A stretch of DNA of 64,000 nt. Source: Cercis canadensis. Lineage: Eukaryota; Streptophyta; Magnoliopsida; Fabales; Fabaceae. This document shows, piece after piece, positions 63,001 to 64,000 of this stretch. The position numbers and the translations under genes are program-made. The stretch spans positions 186,001-250,000 of the forward strand of contig QAOA01007418.1 of NCBI GenBank assembly GCA_003255065.1, read 5' to 3'. The notes under the pieces were generated by a model, which ran no database searches, had not been told where the DNA came from, and saw only the letters and a program-made list of their open reading frames with translations. Position 1 is the stretch's first letter. Each line of letters starts with the position of its first letter.

Positions 63001-64000
63001 TTTCATGGTGGCTTCTTGTATCTGGCCTGGGTCCCTGTTTCGGTTCGTACCTATATCTAACTCGGATATTTTACTTGGGGTTCACTGTATCTAGGAAAGG
63101 ACTATTTACTGTTGGGTCATTGTATTTAGATCGGGGCCCTGTTTTGGGTTTTCCCTGTATTTGACTCGGATATTTTTCTTGGGTTTCACTGTATCTGGCC
63201 TAGCTCCCTGTTTCGGTTCAAACTTGTATCTGACTCGGATGTTTTTAATGGGTTTAACTGCATCAAGAAAGGGACAGTTTCCTTTTGGGTCATTGTATCT
63301 GGCCCGAGACCCTGTTTCGGTTCGTCCCGGTATCTGACTCAGATATTTTACTTGGGTTTCACTGTATTCGGTTCGTCCCTGTACCTGACTCGGATATTTT
63401 CATTGGGTATCACTGTATCTTGCCTGGTTCCCTATTTCGGTTCGAACATGTATCTAACTTAGATGTTTTTCATGGGTTCAACTGCATCTAGAAAGGGACA
63501 CTTTCCTGATGGGTCATTGTATCTGGCCTGAGACCCTGTTTCGGTTCGTCCCTGTATATGACTCGGATATTTTACCTGGGCTCACTGTATCTGGCCTGGC
63601 TACCTGTTTCGGTTCGAACCTGTGTCTGACTCATATATTTTTCATGCGTTCAACTGCAACCGGAAAGGGACTGTTTCCTGGTGGGTCATCGTATCTGGCC
63701 GGAGACCCTGTTTCGGTTCGTCCCTGTATCTGACTCGGATATTTTCATGGGGTATCACTGAATCTGGCCTGGTTCCCTGTTTCGGTTCGAACCTGTATCT
63801 GACTAGGATATTTTTCATGGGTTCAACTGCATCCGGAAAGGGACAGTTTCCTGGTGGGTCATTGTATCTGGCCCGAGACCCAGTTTCGGTCCTTCCCTAT
63901 ATCTGAATCGGATTTTTTACTTGGTTTCACTGTATCTGGCATGGCTACGTATTTCGTTTCGAAGCTGTGTCTGACTCGGATATTTTTCTTGGGTTTCATT
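60013..64000 (+). repeat. Array block 8: to the window end
   Basis: These are right-subfamily units. An 8-bp loss near 60101 joins tattttact directly to actgtatctgg. From 61506 to about 63350 the units match 30561-32220. Near 63367 an A is shortened (tgtattcggttcgtccc). From about 63600 to the end the sequence resembles 48126-48530, including tcactgaatctggcctgg and ggctacgtatttcg. The array is cut by the window edge. Confidence 0.9.
62041..62386 (+). repeat. Two adjacent, almost identical 173-bp monomers
   Basis: 62041-62213 and 62214-62386 differ by one base that I could find (gaccctg against gacccag in A). Both carry ggttcctccctg and cttgtgtttcactg, which I saw nowhere else. The homologous block at 30.56-32.2 kb lacks both, so these are a recent local gain of two monomers. 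Confidence 0.9.

Larger units (their letters stand above)
1..64000 (+). repeat. Tandem satellite array (173-bp and 104-bp units)
   Basis: The window is head-to-tail copies of one satellite. Three landmarks recur throughout: gggtcattgtatctggcc (start of A), a B start of the form gggtttcactgtatctgg, and a C of the form gggttcaactgcatccgg or its tgtatctgggaaggg variant. Successive A starts are 173 bp apart (for example 14282 and 14455), or 104 bp where B is missing. All copies read the same way and I saw no inverted block. A consensus unit is roughly 46-49% GC by hand count, and T strongly exceeds A on this strand. The array runs off both window edges. The family is not one I can name, and the host cannot be identified from sequence alone beyond a probable eukaryote. 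Confidence 0.97.

Noticed and set aside
1-64000. CRISPR-like array of regular repeats and spacers
   Set aside because: The units are contiguous and all parts are homologous between copies. There are no unique spacers between short identical repeats, and no cas genes.
1-64000. Telomere repeats or ribosomal DNA spacer
   Set aside because: There are no TTAGGG- or TTTAGGG-type runs, and nothing resembling rRNA sequence.

Overview
The whole window is satellite DNA. I could support no protein-coding gene, RNA gene, recognisable transposable element, CRISPR array or telomere repeat. From edge to edge it is one head-to-tail tandem array, always in the same orientation, broken only by three single-N assembly joins (9927, 24657, 30459) and two short non-satellite stretches (9928-10066 and about 59970-60012). 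A long, diverged, higher-order-organised satellite with a 173-bp main unit suggests eukaryotic heterochromatin (pericentromeric, subtelomeric or interstitial). The sequence does not identify the species, and I do not recognise the family.

Unit structure. The main unit is 173 bp and has three parts: A (67 bp), B (69 bp) and C (37 bp). A and B are diverged copies of one another. Each splits into a 37-39 bp X half (core tgtatctgg, then ctgtttcggttc) and a 30 bp Y half (core tgtatctgactcgg, then a T-rich tract). C is a lone X half. The 173-bp unit is therefore X-Y-X-Y-X. A second unit of 104 bp lacks B exactly (A-C, or X-Y-X). The array is a string of these two unit lengths, roughly 370-430 in all, so T-rich tracts fall at steps of 69 or 104 bp.

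Layout. 1-9926: mixed 173/104 units. 9927-10066: an N and 139 bp of unrelated sequence. 10067-24656: mixed units, with a recurring ~449-bp module (AC-ABC-ABC) and kilobase-scale duplications offset by about 5.1 and 6.5 kb. 24658-30458: the same subfamily, beginning with a near-copy of the 640 bp before the N. 30460-32335: a different subfamily set, closely matched by 61.5-63.35 kb. 32336-39742: a regular higher-order repeat of about 900 bp, eight copies, two of which carry one extra monomer. 39743-42240: patchwork with a local rearrangement. 42240-47030: a 2628-bp-offset duplication. 47030-59969: further higher-order repeats with offsets of about 2629, 2349 and 900 bp. 59970-60012: short foreign stretch. 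60013-64000: patchwork, with two almost identical adjacent monomers at 62041-62386. Both window ends lie inside the array.

The open reading frames are by-products of composition. The + strand is T-rich and A-poor, so stop codons are scarce. Because 173 is 2 modulo 3, the same peptide-like strings recur in all three frames. Several features matter more for assembly than for biology: the three N joins, the near-duplicate flanks at 24657, and the subfamily switch at 30459.
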